Shown here piece by piece: positions 9,089 through 17,627 of a DNA stretch of 64,000 nt. The notes under the pieces are model-generated. The model worked only from the letters and a program-made list of their open reading frames with translations. It was not told the origin of the DNA and did no database searches. This stretch comes from Variovorax terrae. Lineage in GTDB: Bacteria; Pseudomonadota; Gammaproteobacteria; Burkholderiales; Burkholderiaceae_C. The position numbers and the translations under genes were made by a program. The first letter of the stretch is position 1, and every line of letters begins with the position of its first letter. Location of the stretch: NCBI RefSeq assembly GCF_022809125.1, contig NZ_JALGBI010000001.1:2604001-2668000 (forward strand), read 5' to 3'.

Positions 9089-10024
9089 ATGAATTTCAAG
9101 CAGTTGGAAGCCTTCCAGGCCATCATGGCCAGCGGCTCGGCCACGGGCGCGGCCGAGCGCCTGGGGCTGTCGCAGTCGGCCATCAGCCGCCTGCTCGCGC
9201 AGTTCGAGGAAGATCTGGGCCTGCGCCTGTTCGTGCGCGAGAAAGGCCGGCTGGTGCCGACGCGCGAGGCCGAGGCCCTGCTGCAGGATGCGCAGGGCCT
9301 GGTGGATTCGGCCCAGTGCCTGCGCCGCCATTCCGAGCAACTGCGCCTGGGCGGCTTCAAGCGCCGCCTGCTGAAAGTGGCCGTGCCCAGCACGCTCGCC
9401 ACGGCGCTCATGCCCTCGATCGCGCAGCGCTTCATGCGCGAACACCCCGACGCTGTGCTGGAGATCCTGTCGGGCTCCTACTCCGACACCGAGCGCGCCC
9501 TGCTGAGCCGCGATGCCGATGTCGGCCTGGTGCGCCTTCCGATGGAGATGCCGGGCCTGCACGCCAGCGCCTGCCTGGAATCGGATGCCGTGTGCATCAT
9601 GCCGCTGGGCCATCCGCTGGAGCACCTGCCGTCGATCAGCCCGCTCGACCTGCTCGACACCACGCTGATCCTGCTGGGCCGCCAGCGCCTGATCCGCCAC
9701 GAGATCGACATGGCGTTCCGCCAGGCGCGCGTGCAGCCGCGCGTGGCGATCGAGGTGCATTCGGTCAGCGTCGCCTGCAGCCATGTGGCCCAGGGCCTGG
9801 GCGTGTCGATCGTCAATGCCCTGCTGGCCAGCTACTGCCGGCCCATGGGGTTCTCGAGCCGGCCGTTCAAGCCGCGCATCAGCTACCAGCTCGGTGTGGC
9901 CACGCTCGGGAGCTCGGCACAGGCGCCGCTGAACGCCGCGTTCTCGCAGTTGCTGCTCGACGCCATCCTGGCGGCCGTGCGCCCGGAAGACCACACCCGC
10001 ATCATCAGCGCGCCGGCCGCGTGA
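9089..10024 (+). CDS. LysR-family transcriptional regulator
   Basis: This 311-residue protein has the LysR layout: a winged helix-turn-helix at residues 2-60 (TGAAERLGLSQSAISRLLAQFEEDLGLRLF) and an effector-binding domain from about 90. It starts MNFKQLEAFQAIM, the normal start of the family. It diverges from the porin-Bug-CocE operon, the classic position for a regulator of that operon. The inducer is unknown, presumably the compound carried by the neighbouring Bug receptor. Confidence 0.92.
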   Translation: MNFKQLEAFQAIMASGSATGAAERLGLSQSAISRLLAQFEEDLGLRLFVREKGRLVPTREAEALLQDAQGLVDSAQCLRRHSEQLRLGGFKRRLLKVAVPSTLATALMPSIAQRFMREHPDAVLEILSGSYSDTERALLSRDADVGLVRLPMEMPGLHASACLESDAVCIMPLGHPLEHLPSISPLDLLDTTLILLGRQRLIRHEIDMAFRQARVQPRVAIEVHSVSVACSHVAQGLGVSIVNALLASYCRPMGFSSRPFKPRISYQLGVATLGSSAQAPLNAAFSQLLLDAILAAVRPEDHTRIISAPAA

Positions 10025-10030
10025 GGCGGC

Positions 10031-11233
10031 TCAGATCACATCCTTCAGGCCCACCGAGGCCAGCCGCCCGCTCGACCAGAAGCCGGCCGTGGTGCCCGAC
10101 AGCGACAGCAGCAAGCGCCGGATGAGCGGCTCCATCACCGTGGTCTGCTCATCGGCCAGCAGCAGGTAGCGCGGCTCCTGCCCGGCTTGCGCCTCGCTGA
10201 GCTGGCCGATCCAGTCGAGCGACAGCAGCGCCTCGAGCACCGGTTCAAGCTGCAGGGCGTCGATCCGCAGAAGCTGCACCAGCTCCGTCATGGTCAGCCC
10301 CCGGACCTCGGTTGCGCGGGCGCGGTGCAACTGCTGCAGCACTTCCACCGCGAGCTGGAACTGCCAGCCCGGCGTACCGCCGCGCCGCGCCACGCCGGTC
10401 AGCAGGCTGGGCAGGTAGGCCACGATCACCGCGCCCAGCAGCACGATGATCCAGGCCACGTAGATCCACACCAGCAGGATCGGCAAGGTGGCGAAGGCGC
10501 CGTACACCATTGAGTAGGTCGGCACCATGCCGAGGTAGATCGCCAGCATCTTCTTGGCCACCTCGATGCCCGCGGCCACGAACAGCCCGCCCACCCAGGC
10601 ATGGCCCCACTTGACCCGCGTGTTCGGCACGTAGTGGTACAGCGCCGCCATGCCGCCGGCCAGCAGGAAGAACTCAAGGGTGTCCAGCAGCAGGCGCACG
10701 CCGCCCGGCAGCGCCCCGACCACGCCGCGCGAAGCCGAAATCGCGTACGAGGTGATGGTCAGGCTGGCGCCCAGCAGCAGCGGCCCCAGCGTGATGGCCG
10801 CCCAGTAGATCAGCACGCGCTGCGCCAGCGGGCGCGGGCGCCGCACACGCCAGATGCCGTTGAGCGTGCGGTCGATCGTGAGGATCATCGCGATGGCCGT
10901 GACCAGCAGCACGGCCAGGCCCACGCCGCCGAGCTTGCTGGCCTGACCGGCGAACTGCGTGAGGTAGCCGATCACCTGGCGCGCGATGTTGTCGGGAATC
11001 AGGCTGTCGATCAGCCACTTCTGCAGCACCTGCTGCACCTGCGCGAACATCGGAAAGGCGGTGAACACGGCCAGCGCCACGGTGAAGAACGGCACCAGCG
11101 CGATCGAGGTGGTGAAGGTCAGGCTGCTGGCGGTGAGGCCCAGGTGGTCTTCGCGGAAACGCTCGCGCAGGGTCAGTGCCGTGGTCCTCCAGGGAAAGTG
11201 CGAGAGGTCTTTCAACAATTGCTGGAAATTCAT
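10031..11233 (-). CDS. YihY/BrkB-family inner-membrane protein
   Basis: This 400-residue protein starts at 11233; the frame stays open far upstream but that part is antisense to the dehydrogenase gene. It has six hydrophobic segments (about residues 38-60, 100-120, 142-165, 180-202, 215-235, 245-270) and the YihY/BrkB pattern LTFTTSIALVPFFTV and YxxVPNTRVKWGHAWVGG. A cytoplasmic winged-helix-like tail follows from about 300. The family was once misnamed RNase BN; its function is not settled. It diverges from the DUF2069 gene, with starts 21 bp apart. Confidence 0.88.
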   Translation of the reverse strand: MNFQQLLKDLSHFPWRTTALTLRERFREDHLGLTASSLTFTTSIALVPFFTVALAVFTAFPMFAQVQQVLQKWLIDSLIPDNIARQVIGYLTQFAGQASKLGGVGLAVLLVTAIAMILTIDRTLNGIWRVRRPRPLAQRVLIYWAAITLGPLLLGASLTITSYAISASRGVVGALPGGVRLLLDTLEFFLLAGGMAALYHYVPNTRVKWGHAWVGGLFVAAGIEVAKKMLAIYLGMVPTYSMVYGAFATLPILLVWIYVAWIIVLLGAVIVAYLPSLLTGVARRGGTPGWQFQLAVEVLQQLHRARATEVRGLTMTELVQLLRIDALQLEPVLEALLSLDWIGQLSEAQAGQEPRYLLLADEQTTVMEPLIRRLLLSLSGTTAGFWSSGRLASVGLKDVI

Positions 11234-11254
11234 CGCCGCTATGATGCCACCGAG

Positions 11255-11626
11255 ATGAAAAATGACTTGAAGACCGTTGACGCCACGCGCTGGCTCGCCG
11301 TGGGCAGCCTGCTGGGCCTGATCGTGCTCGGCCTGGCCTGGGAACTGTTCCTGGCCCCGCTGCGTCCCGGCGGCTCCTGGCTGGTGCTCAAGGTGCTGCC
11401 GCTGTGCATTCCGCTGGCCGGCCTGCTGAAGAACCGCATGTACACCTACCGCTGGGTCAGCCTGCTGGTCTGGCTGTATTTCACCGAGGGCGTGGTGCGC
11501 GCCTGGAGCGACCGCGCGCCCAGCGCCTGGCTGGCCCTGGTCGAAGTCCTGCTGTGCCTGGCCCTGTTCACTGCCTGCGCGCTCCATGTGCGCCTGCGCC
11601 TGAAAAACGCATCCACCGCTCCTTGA
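11255..11626 (+). CDS. DUF2069 membrane protein
   Basis: This 123-residue protein has four predicted membrane helices (about residues 14-34, 43-58, 66-84, 92-113), matching the small DUF2069 family of proteobacterial inner-membrane proteins of unknown function. An earlier ATG at 11241 is out of frame and stops at once, so ATG 11255 is the start. It ends 3 bp before the FAD-linked dehydrogenase, so the two are probably co-transcribed. Confidence 0.8.
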   Translation: MKNDLKTVDATRWLAVGSLLGLIVLGLAWELFLAPLRPGGSWLVLKVLPLCIPLAGLLKNRMYTYRWVSLLVWLYFTEGVVRAWSDRAPSAWLALVEVLLCLALFTACALHVRLRLKNASTAP

Positions 11627-11629
11627 TCC

Positions 11630-13051
11630 ATGAATGACCTGATCGACACCCTGCGCCGCCTCGTCGGCCCTGCCCACGTGCTCACCGACGGCGACCTCAC
11701 GGCCTGGGAGCAGGACTGGCGCAAGCGTTCGCGCGGCAAGGCGCTGGCCGTGGTGCGCCCCGCCAGCACGGCTGAAGTCGCGGCCGTGGTCAAGGCCTGC
11801 GCCGCGGCAGGCACGAGCATCGTGCCGCAGGGCGGCAACACCGGCCTGGCCGTGGGCTCCATCCCCGACGACAGCGGCACGCAGATCGTGCTGAGCCTTG
11901 CGCGCATGAGCGCGGTGCGCGCCATCGACGAGGCCAACCTCACCCTGACGGTGGAGGCCGGCTGCGTGCTGCAGACCCTGCAGGAGACGGCGGAGAAAGC
12001 CGGTTTTCTGTTTCCCTTGAGCCTGGCGGCCGAAGGCAGCTGCACCATCGGCGGCAACCTCGGCACCAACGCGGGCGGCACCCAGGTGCTGCGCTATGGC
12101 AACACGCGCGAGCTGTGCCTGGGGCTGGAGGTGGTCACGCCTCAGGGCGAGGTGTGGGACGGCCTGTCGGGCCTGCGCAAGGACAACACCGGCTACGACC
12201 TGCGCGACCTGTTCATCGGCAGCGAAGGTACGCTGGGCGTCATCACCGCGGCCACCCTCAAGCTCTACCCGCAGCCGGCGGCCACCCTCACCGCCTGGGC
12301 CGCCGTGCCTTCGCTGGCGCAGGCCGTGGCGCTGCTGGGCCTGGCGCAGCGGCAGCTCGGCGCCGGCCTCACCGGCTTCGAGGTCATGGGCCAATTCGCG
12401 CTGAGCCTGGTGGGCAAGCATTTCTCGCAGCTGCGCGTGCCGTTCCTGGGACAGGCCGACGCGCCGTACTGCGTGCTGCTGGAGAACTCCGACAGCGAGT
12501 CCGAACAGCACGCGCGCGAGCGCTTCGAAGCCCTGCTGGAATCGGCCTTCGAGGCCGGCCACGTGATCGACGCCGTGGTGGCCGAGAACCTGACCCAGGC
12601 CCACCAGCTCTGGCATGTGCGCGAAAGCATTCCGCTGGCGCAGGCCGAGGAAGGCCTGAACATCAAGCACGACATCTCGATCCCGGTGTCCCGCATCCCC
12701 GCGTTCTGCGCCGAGACCGACGCGCTGCTGGCGCGCGAGATCCCCGGCGTGCGCCTGGTGAACTTCGGCCACCTGGGCGACGGCAACCTGCACTACAACG
12801 TGCAGGCGCCGGCCAGCGGCGATGCGCGCACGTTCCTGCGCGAGCAGGAGGACCGCGTCAACACGCTGGTGTACGACCAGGTGCGCGCGTTCAACGGCTC
12901 GATTTCAGCCGAGCACGGCATCGGCAGCCTGAAGCTCGACAAGCTACCGGCCTACAAGTCGCCCGTGGCCCTGCAGCTCATGCGCGCCATCAAGCAGGCG
13001 CTGGACCCGCAGAACCTGATGAACCCGGGCCGGGTGGTGCAGGCGCCCTGA
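11630..13051 (+). CDS. FAD-linked D-2-hydroxyacid dehydrogenase (GlcD/D2HGDH family)
   Basis: This 473-residue protein has the PCMH FAD-binding domain (about residues 35-215) with VPQGGNTGLAVGS near 62 and a GGNLGTNAGG segment near 140. A C-terminal FAD-oxidase domain carries NFGHLGDGNLHYN (His381), the metal-site motif of D-lactate and D-2-hydroxyglutarate dehydrogenases, and ends with SAEHGIG and NPGRV. It should oxidise a D-2-hydroxyacid to the 2-oxoacid and pass electrons onward. A second paralogue lies at 18496-19968. The exact substrate cannot be read. Confidence 0.88.
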   Translation: MNDLIDTLRRLVGPAHVLTDGDLTAWEQDWRKRSRGKALAVVRPASTAEVAAVVKACAAAGTSIVPQGGNTGLAVGSIPDDSGTQIVLSLARMSAVRAIDEANLTLTVEAGCVLQTLQETAEKAGFLFPLSLAAEGSCTIGGNLGTNAGGTQVLRYGNTRELCLGLEVVTPQGEVWDGLSGLRKDNTGYDLRDLFIGSEGTLGVITAATLKLYPQPAATLTAWAAVPSLAQAVALLGLAQRQLGAGLTGFEVMGQFALSLVGKHFSQLRVPFLGQADAPYCVLLENSDSESEQHARERFEALLESAFEAGHVIDAVVAENLTQAHQLWHVRESIPLAQAEEGLNIKHDISIPVSRIPAFCAETDALLAREIPGVRLVNFGHLGDGNLHYNVQAPASGDARTFLREQEDRVNTLVYDQVRAFNGSISAEHGIGSLKLDKLPAYKSPVALQLMRAIKQALDPQNLMNPGRVVQAP

Positions 13052-13087
13052 AGCAAAAGACTCAGCAGGGCTGCGCGCCAGGCGCCG

Positions 13088-13714
13088 TCATGCCGGGCGC
13101 CTGGCCAGCAGGGCCCAGACCCCTGCAACCGACAGCAGCGAGCCGCCCGCGATGTGAAAGCCGCGCTGCGCCCGTGGTGACGCCAGCAGCCGCCGCGCCG
13201 AGCCGGCAAACACGGCGTACAGCGTCGCATTGAGCGTGGCCATGGTAACGAAGGTGGCGGCCAGCCCCCAGAGCTGCGGCGCCAGCGCCGCGTGCGGGTT
13301 GATGAACTGCGGCAGGAAGGCCACGAAGAACACGATGCCCTTGGGATTGAGGGCCGTGACCAGGTAAGTGTTGGCAAACAGCCGCCAGCGCGAACCCGGC
13401 ACGGCCGGCGCGGCCATCAGGGCCGGCGCCATGCCGGCCCGCAGGAGCTTGATGCCGAGGTAGAGCAAGTACAGGCCCCCGGCCCACTTGACCAGCGTGA
13501 ACCAGAACGCCGATGCCGCCAGCAGGGTGCCCAGGCCCAGCAGCGACACCCCCAGTGCCGTCGAATCGCCGAGCGCCACGGCGGCGACCAGCGGGATGTT
13601 GGCGCGCCGGCCATGCGCCATCGAGTAACTGATGACCGTCAGGATGGTCGGCCCGGGAATGATGAGCAGGACCGCGGACGCGGCGACGAAGGCCAGCCAG
13701 AGTTCAATGGACAC
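13088..13714 (-). CDS. LysE/RhtB-family amino-acid exporter
   Basis: I chose GTG 13714 because it has GAGGAG 7 nt upstream and gives 208 residues, the usual length. The frame continues upstream without protein-like sequence. The product has six hydrophobic stretches and the LysE motif LLIIPGPTILTVISYSMAHGRR near residue 15, plus LNPKGIVFFVAFLPQF near 125. LysE proteins export amino acids or related solutes across the inner membrane. It is convergent with the dehydrogenase and diverges from thyA. Confidence 0.88.
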   Translation of the reverse strand: MSIELWLAFVAASAVLLIIPGPTILTVISYSMAHGRRANIPLVAAVALGDSTALGVSLLGLGTLLAASAFWFTLVKWAGGLYLLYLGIKLLRAGMAPALMAAPAVPGSRWRLFANTYLVTALNPKGIVFFVAFLPQFINPHAALAPQLWGLAATFVTMATLNATLYAVFAGSARRLLASPRAQRGFHIAGGSLLSVAGVWALLARRPA

Positions 13715-13938
13715 GGGAACGCTCCTCGAAAAGGGGCCGCACGCCTCCAGCACGATGCGGGGGCGCGAGCTGCCAGCCGGTTTTATATCAGCTCGGCCCC
13801 CCGCACCACTGCCCTCTGCGCTCACCGGCTCGGTCCGCATAGAATTTGTCTTCCCTGGCCTGGAATGATCCCGGCCGGCACACGGGAAGCCGCGCGCTCA
13901 GGAGCGCCGGGCTCCCTCCATTGACCTGCCAGCCGCCC

Positions 13939-14790
13939 ATGACCACCGCCCCTGCCCCCGCCTCTCGCCCGGTCCGAAGCCAGTACGAAGACTTCATGCG
14001 CCATGTGGACACCCATGGCACGCCCAAGACCGACCGCACCGGCACCGGCACGAAAAGCGTGTTCGGCTACCAGATGCGCTTCGACCTCAACGAGGGCTTT
14101 CCGCTGGTCACCACGAAGAAGGTGCACCTGCGGTCCATCATCCAGGAGCTGCTGTGGTTCCTCACCGGCTCCAGCAACAACAACTGGCTCAAGGAGCGCG
14201 GCGTCACGATCTGGGACGAATGGGCGCGGCCCGACGGCGACCTCGGCCCGGTCTATGGCGTGCAGTGGCGCAGCTGGCCCACACCCGACGGCGGCCACAT
14301 CGACCAGATCGCCGAGGTCATCAAGACCCTCAAGACCAACCCCGACTCGCGCCGCATCATCGTGAGCGCCTGGAACGTGGCCGAGCTGTCGAAGATGGCG
14401 CTGATGCCCTGCCATGCCTTCTTCCAGTTCTACGTGGCGCCATCGCAGGTGGCGGGTGAGCCGGGCCGCCTGAGCTGCCAGCTCTACCAGCGCAGCGCCG
14501 ACATCTTCCTCGGCGTGCCGTTCAACATCGCGAGCTACGCGCTGCTCACGCACATGGTGGCGCAGCAGTGCGGCCTGGCCGTGGGCGACTTCATCTGGAC
14601 CGGCGGCGACTGCCACATCTACAGCAACCACCACGAGCAGGTGGCGCTGCAGCTGAGCCGCACGCCCTACCCCTACCCCACGCTGCACATCAAGCGCCGC
14701 CCGGCGTCGATCTTCGAGTACGAGTACGAGGACTTTGAGGTGCAGGACTACCAATGCCACGAGCCGATCAAGGCTCCCGTGGCGGTGTAG
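13939..14790 (+). CDS. thyA: Thymidylate synthase
   Basis: This 283-residue enzyme makes dTMP from dUMP, using methylene-tetrahydrofolate as methyl donor and reductant. Visible landmarks are [12 protein letters not shown] near residue 34, the folate-side [12 protein letters not shown], the catalytic Cys158 in [14 protein letters not shown], and [21 protein letters not shown] start at ATG 13939, where the family-like N-terminus MTTAPAPA begins; an upstream in-frame start at 13846 adds 31 unlikely residues. folA follows 11 bp later, the common pairing, since this reaction yields the dihydrofolate that FolA recycles. Confidence 0.97.
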   Translation: MTTAPAPASRPVRSQYEDFMRHVDTHGTPKTDRTGTGTKSVFGYQMRFDLNEGFPLVTTKKVHLRSIIQELLWFLTGSSNNNWLKERGVTIWDEWARPDGDLGPVYGVQWRSWPTPDGGHIDQIAEVIKTLKTNPDSRRIIVSAWNVAELSKMALMPCHAFFQFYVAPSQVAGEPGRLSCQLYQRSADIFLGVPFNIASYALLTHMVAQQCGLAVGDFIWTGGDCHIYSNHHEQVALQLSRTPYPYPTLHIKRRPASIFEYEYEDFEVQDYQCHEPIKAPVAV

Positions 14791-14801
14791 CGAGTCGCGC
14801 C

Positions 14802-15287
14802 ATGTCTCTTCAACTTATCTTCGCGCGCGCCGCCAATGGCGTGATCGGCAAGGACGGCACCATGCCGTGGCATCTGCCGGAAGACCTCGCGCACCTCAAG
14901 CGCACCACCATGGGCGCGACGGTGGTCATGGGGCGCAAGACCTGGGAATCCATCCCGGCGAAGTTCCGGCCGCTCCCCGGGCGCAGGAACATCGTGGTGA
15001 CGCGCCAGGCGGACTGGCGGGCAGCCGGCGCGGTTCGCGCCGGCTCACTGCAGGAAGCCGTGTCGCTGTGCCCGGCGGACGCTCCCGCCTGGATCATCGG
15101 CGGCGCCGAAATCTATGCACAATCCCTGCCGCTGGCCTCAATCGCCGTCGTCACCGAAATCCACTGCGATTTCGACGGCGACGCCTACGCCCCGGAGCTC
15201 GGGCCGGACTGGATTGAAACCGCGCGCGAGGACCACACCTCATCCACGGGGCTGAAGTACAGCTTCGTCACCTACAAAAAGTCTTAA
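14802..15287 (+). CDS. folA: Dihydrofolate reductase
   Basis: This 161-residue enzyme reduces dihydrofolate to tetrahydrofolate with NADPH. It shows the expected order: IFARAANGVIGKDGTMPWHLPEDLAHLKR (substrate loop, residues 5-33), VVMGRKTWESIP (41-52), RNIVVTR (61-67) and WIIGGAEIYAQ (97-107, NADPH site). It begins 11 bp after thyA and restores the folate pool that thyA drains. The next gene starts 10 bp later, so all three may share a transcript. Confidence 0.97.
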   Translation: MSLQLIFARAANGVIGKDGTMPWHLPEDLAHLKRTTMGATVVMGRKTWESIPAKFRPLPGRRNIVVTRQADWRAAGAVRAGSLQEAVSLCPADAPAWIIGGAEIYAQSLPLASIAVVTEIHCDFDGDAYAPELGPDWIETAREDHTSSTGLKYSFVTYKKS

Positions 15288-15297
15288 GGAGATTGAC

Positions 15298-15903
15298 ATG
15301 TCCGGAGGGGGTTTCCACGTGCACGGCCCGCACGACCACGAGCTCGAGCACGCCGCGCAGGGAGAGCACGGCGAGACGGCGCACCACGGCGTCGGCGGCG
15401 GCAGCATGACCAACCAGATCGCGGTGTTCACGGCCCTCATCGCCACCGTGGGCGCGATCTTCGCCTACATGGGCGGCGCCACGCAGGCCAATGCCGGCCT
15501 GTTCAAGAACAACGCGGCCATCAAGAAGACCGAGGCCTCCAACCAGTGGAACTACTTCCAGGCCAAGAGCACCAAGCAGTCGCTGGCCGAGCTGGCGCGC
15601 GATCTTGCGCCCGAGGACAAGAAGACCGGCTACCAGGCCAAGGTGGAGCGCTACGAGAAGGAAAAGAACGAGATCAAGCTCGTGGCCGACAAGCTCGAGG
15701 GCGAATCCAAGGCCTGGGACGAGCAGTCCGACGCGCAGATGCACCAGCACCACCGCTGGGCCCAGGCCACCACGGCGCTGCAGGTGGCCATTGCCCTGGC
15801 GGCCATCGCGCTGCTGACCAAGAAGAAATGGCTGGAGTACGGCATGTTCGCCGTGGCGGGCATCGGCGTGGTGGTCGGCGGACTCGCCGCGCTACATATT
15901 TGA
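15298..15903 (+). CDS. DUF4337 membrane protein with His-rich N-terminus
   Basis: This 201-residue protein has AAGGAG upstream of ATG 15298. The first 35 residues are rich in His and Gly. A membrane helix spans about 40-60, a charged helical region about 65-150 is likely coiled-coil, and two more helices lie at about 157-175 and 181-200. This matches DUF4337, whose function is unknown. The stop TGA (15901-15903) lies inside a dispersed repeat copy beginning at 15898, so the last codon and stop come from the repeat. Confidence 0.8.
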   Translation: MSGGGFHVHGPHDHELEHAAQGEHGETAHHGVGGGSMTNQIAVFTALIATVGAIFAYMGGATQANAGLFKNNAAIKKTEASNQWNYFQAKSTKQSLAELARDLAPEDKKTGYQAKVERYEKEKNEIKLVADKLEGESKAWDEQSDAQMHQHHRWAQATTALQVAIALAAIALLTKKKWLEYGMFAVAGIGVVVGGLAALHI

Positions 15904-15957
15904 TAGCAAGCTATCGCCATCCGACCTGGACCTCGGGTCGGAATCACTGAAAAACGA
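15898..15957 (+). repeat. Dispersed ~60-bp repeat, copy A
   Basis: This copy begins ATTTGATAGCAAGC and aligns without gaps to copies at 17541, 29973, 51046 (reverse) and 41852 (reverse). Shared landmarks are ATAGCAA at the head and AC-N2-GGAC[A/C]T about 25-35 nt in. Here the head also forms a small hairpin, GATAGC-AA-GCTATC. It overlaps the end of the DUF4337 gene and supplies its stop codon. Confidence 0.8.
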
Positions 15958-16095
15958 CGTCCACTGCGTCGCTCGCCGGCATCCTGCCTGGCAGGGCGGC
16001 GCTTCCGAACGCGCGCGCCGCAAGTCTTGAGTCAGGTGCCGCCGTTCTGCTCGGCCGATGGCAGCAGCAGGGGCTTGGCTTCGCGTGGTTTATAT

Positions 16096-16122
16096 AATGA
16101 AATTAATTTCATTTAATAAAAC
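16096..16122 (+). promoter_or_regulatory. 18-bp perfect palindrome plus AATAAAAC, candidate IclR operator
   Basis: An 18-bp perfect palindrome (16096-16113, core ATGAAATTAATTTCAT) lies in an AT-rich patch just before the MmgE/PrpD gene. AATAAAAC follows at 16115-16122, its first base 10.5 bp from the palindrome centre. The same geometry recurs upstream of the FAD dehydrogenase at 18461-18485. The shared layout suggests one regulator, probably the IclR protein encoded between them, controls both promoters. Confidence 0.5.
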
Positions 16123-16125
16123 ACA

Positions 16126-17508
16126 ATGAATCACATGGATCTTCTTCCCGAGGCTTTGCTCGTGCGCCATCTCGCCGACCTGCAGCGCAAGCCGCTGCCG
16201 GCGGCCACGCGCGAACGCCTGGCGCAGGCCTTGCTGGACTGGTTCACGGCCGGCTGGTCCGCACAGGGCATGCCGGCCGCGCAGACGCTGCGCACGCTGG
16301 CGGCGGACTGCCTGGCAGGCCCCGGCACCGCGCCGGTCTTCGGCGGCGACAGCCTGCCGCCGCTGGCCGCCGGCTTCGCCAACGCCGGCATCGCCCATCT
16401 GCGCGAGATCGACGATGCGCACCGCGCCGCCATGCTGCACCCCGGCGTGGTCGCGGTCTCGCCCGTGCTCGCGCTGGCGGCCGCCCTGCCGCTGCCGCAG
16501 CGCCGCGTGGCCGACGCCATCATCGCGGGCTACGAGGTCGTGCTGCGCGTGGGCGAGGCGCTCGGTGCCCGGCACGCGGCGCGCTTCCATGCCACGGCCA
16601 CGGCCGGCGCGGTCGGCGCGGCGGCCGCGGCGGGCGTGGCGCTGGGCCTGTCGCCCGGGCAACTGCACCACGCCATGGGCATCGGCGCCACGCAGTCTGC
16701 GGGCCTGTGGCAACTGGTGGACGACGAGGCGCATGAGTCCAAGTCGCTGCACCCCGCGTTCGCGGTGCGCAACGGCATGATGGCGGCCTTCGCGGCGCGC
16801 GCCGGCCTGCCGGGCGCGCGGGCCTTCGTCTCGGGGCCGCGCGGCCTGTACGCGCTGCTTGCCAGCGACGGCCCGCTGGCGGCGCTGACCGCCGGCTTCG
16901 ATGCGCCCGAGCGCCTCAACACCACGACCGTCAAGGCCTGGCCCTGCTGCGCGCAGCTGTTCACGCCGCTGGACGCCGCGCGCGCCCTGATGGACGAGCA
17001 CCAGCCCGCGCCGCTGGAGATCGAGTCGGTGGAGGTGGTGATCTTTCCGCACGCGCTCAAGATCGCGGGCGTGGACTGGCCCGCCAAACCGGCCGAAACC
17101 TGCTTTTCGCTGCGCTATGTGCTGGCGACGCTGCTGCGCACGGGCGGCCTGCGCATCGAGGACATGGAGGCGCCGGACCTGGCCCAGCCCGCGCTGCTGG
17201 CGCTGGCGCGCAGGATCACGGTGTCCACCGACGAAACATTCCAGCGCGCCTTTCCCGAGAAGCGCCCCTGCCGCGTCACGATCACGATGCAGGACGGCCG
17301 GCGCTTCAGCGCGCTGCGCGAACTGCGGCGCGGCGACCCCGAAGACCCGTTCAGCTGGGACCAGCTCCAGGCCCGCATGCGCAGCTTTGCGCCGCGCATG
17401 GACGACGCGGCCGCCCGGCGCATCACGGCCTGGTGCGAGGGTTTTGCCGATGCGGGCCGCGACGACGCGCCCTGCACGCCCGACGCCGCGCTGTTCGGCC
17501 CGGCCTGA
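16126..17508 (+). CDS. MmgE/PrpD family protein (island A)
   Basis: This 460-residue protein matches MmgE/PrpD along its length: REIDDAHRAAMLHPGVV near residue 93, GYEVVLRVGEALG near 134, HATATAGAVGAAAAAG near 155 and a KSLHPAFAVRNGMMAAFAARAG block near 206. Members include 2-methylcitrate dehydratase and cis-aconitate decarboxylase, so an acid dehydratase, isomerase or decarboxylase role is likely. No clear ribosome site precedes ATG 16126; a second ATG at 16135 is possible. The gene is convergent with the IclR regulator and shares a promoter motif with the dehydrogenase operon at 18.5 kb. Confidence 0.88.
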   Translation: MNHMDLLPEALLVRHLADLQRKPLPAATRERLAQALLDWFTAGWSAQGMPAAQTLRTLAADCLAGPGTAPVFGGDSLPPLAAGFANAGIAHLREIDDAHRAAMLHPGVVAVSPVLALAAALPLPQRRVADAIIAGYEVVLRVGEALGARHAARFHATATAGAVGAAAAAGVALGLSPGQLHHAMGIGATQSAGLWQLVDDEAHESKSLHPAFAVRNGMMAAFAARAGLPGARAFVSGPRGLYALLASDGPLAALTAGFDAPERLNTTTVKAWPCCAQLFTPLDAARALMDEHQPAPLEIESVEVVIFPHALKIAGVDWPAKPAETCFSLRYVLATLLRTGGLRIEDMEAPDLAQPALLALARRITVSTDETFQRAFPEKRPCRVTITMQDGRRFSALRELRRGDPEDPFSWDQLQARMRSFAPRMDDAAARRITAWCEGFADAGRDDAPCTPDAALFGPA

Positions 17509-17540
17509 GTGCGCTCAGGTGTCGGCGCCGATTACTCCTG

Positions 17541-17600
17541 ATTTGATAGCAAACAATGACCGCCCGACGAGGACCTTCGGGCCATTTGGTTTGAAATTCG
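17541..17600 (+). repeat. Dispersed ~60-bp repeat, copy B
   Basis: This copy begins ATTTGATAGCAAAC and continues AATGACC, then CGACGAGGACCT, aligning gaplessly with copies A, C, D and E. It sits in the 119-bp gap between the convergent MmgE/PrpD and IclR genes, 33 bp past the MmgE/PrpD stop. Confidence 0.85.
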
Positions 17601-17627
17601 GCTGGCCGAGCACGCCGCCCGGGTTTT

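Noticed and set aside
10031..11233. Naming the YihY-family gene rbn (RNase BN)
   Set aside because: That name came from an early misassignment; nothing in the sequence suggests a nuclease.
10031..12793. A 920-codon open frame on the minus strand covering YihY and the opposite strand of the dehydrogenase
   Set aside because: Only the part from 11233 down has membrane-protein character; the upstream part is antisense to a clear FAD dehydrogenase and has the biased composition of a GC-rich shadow.
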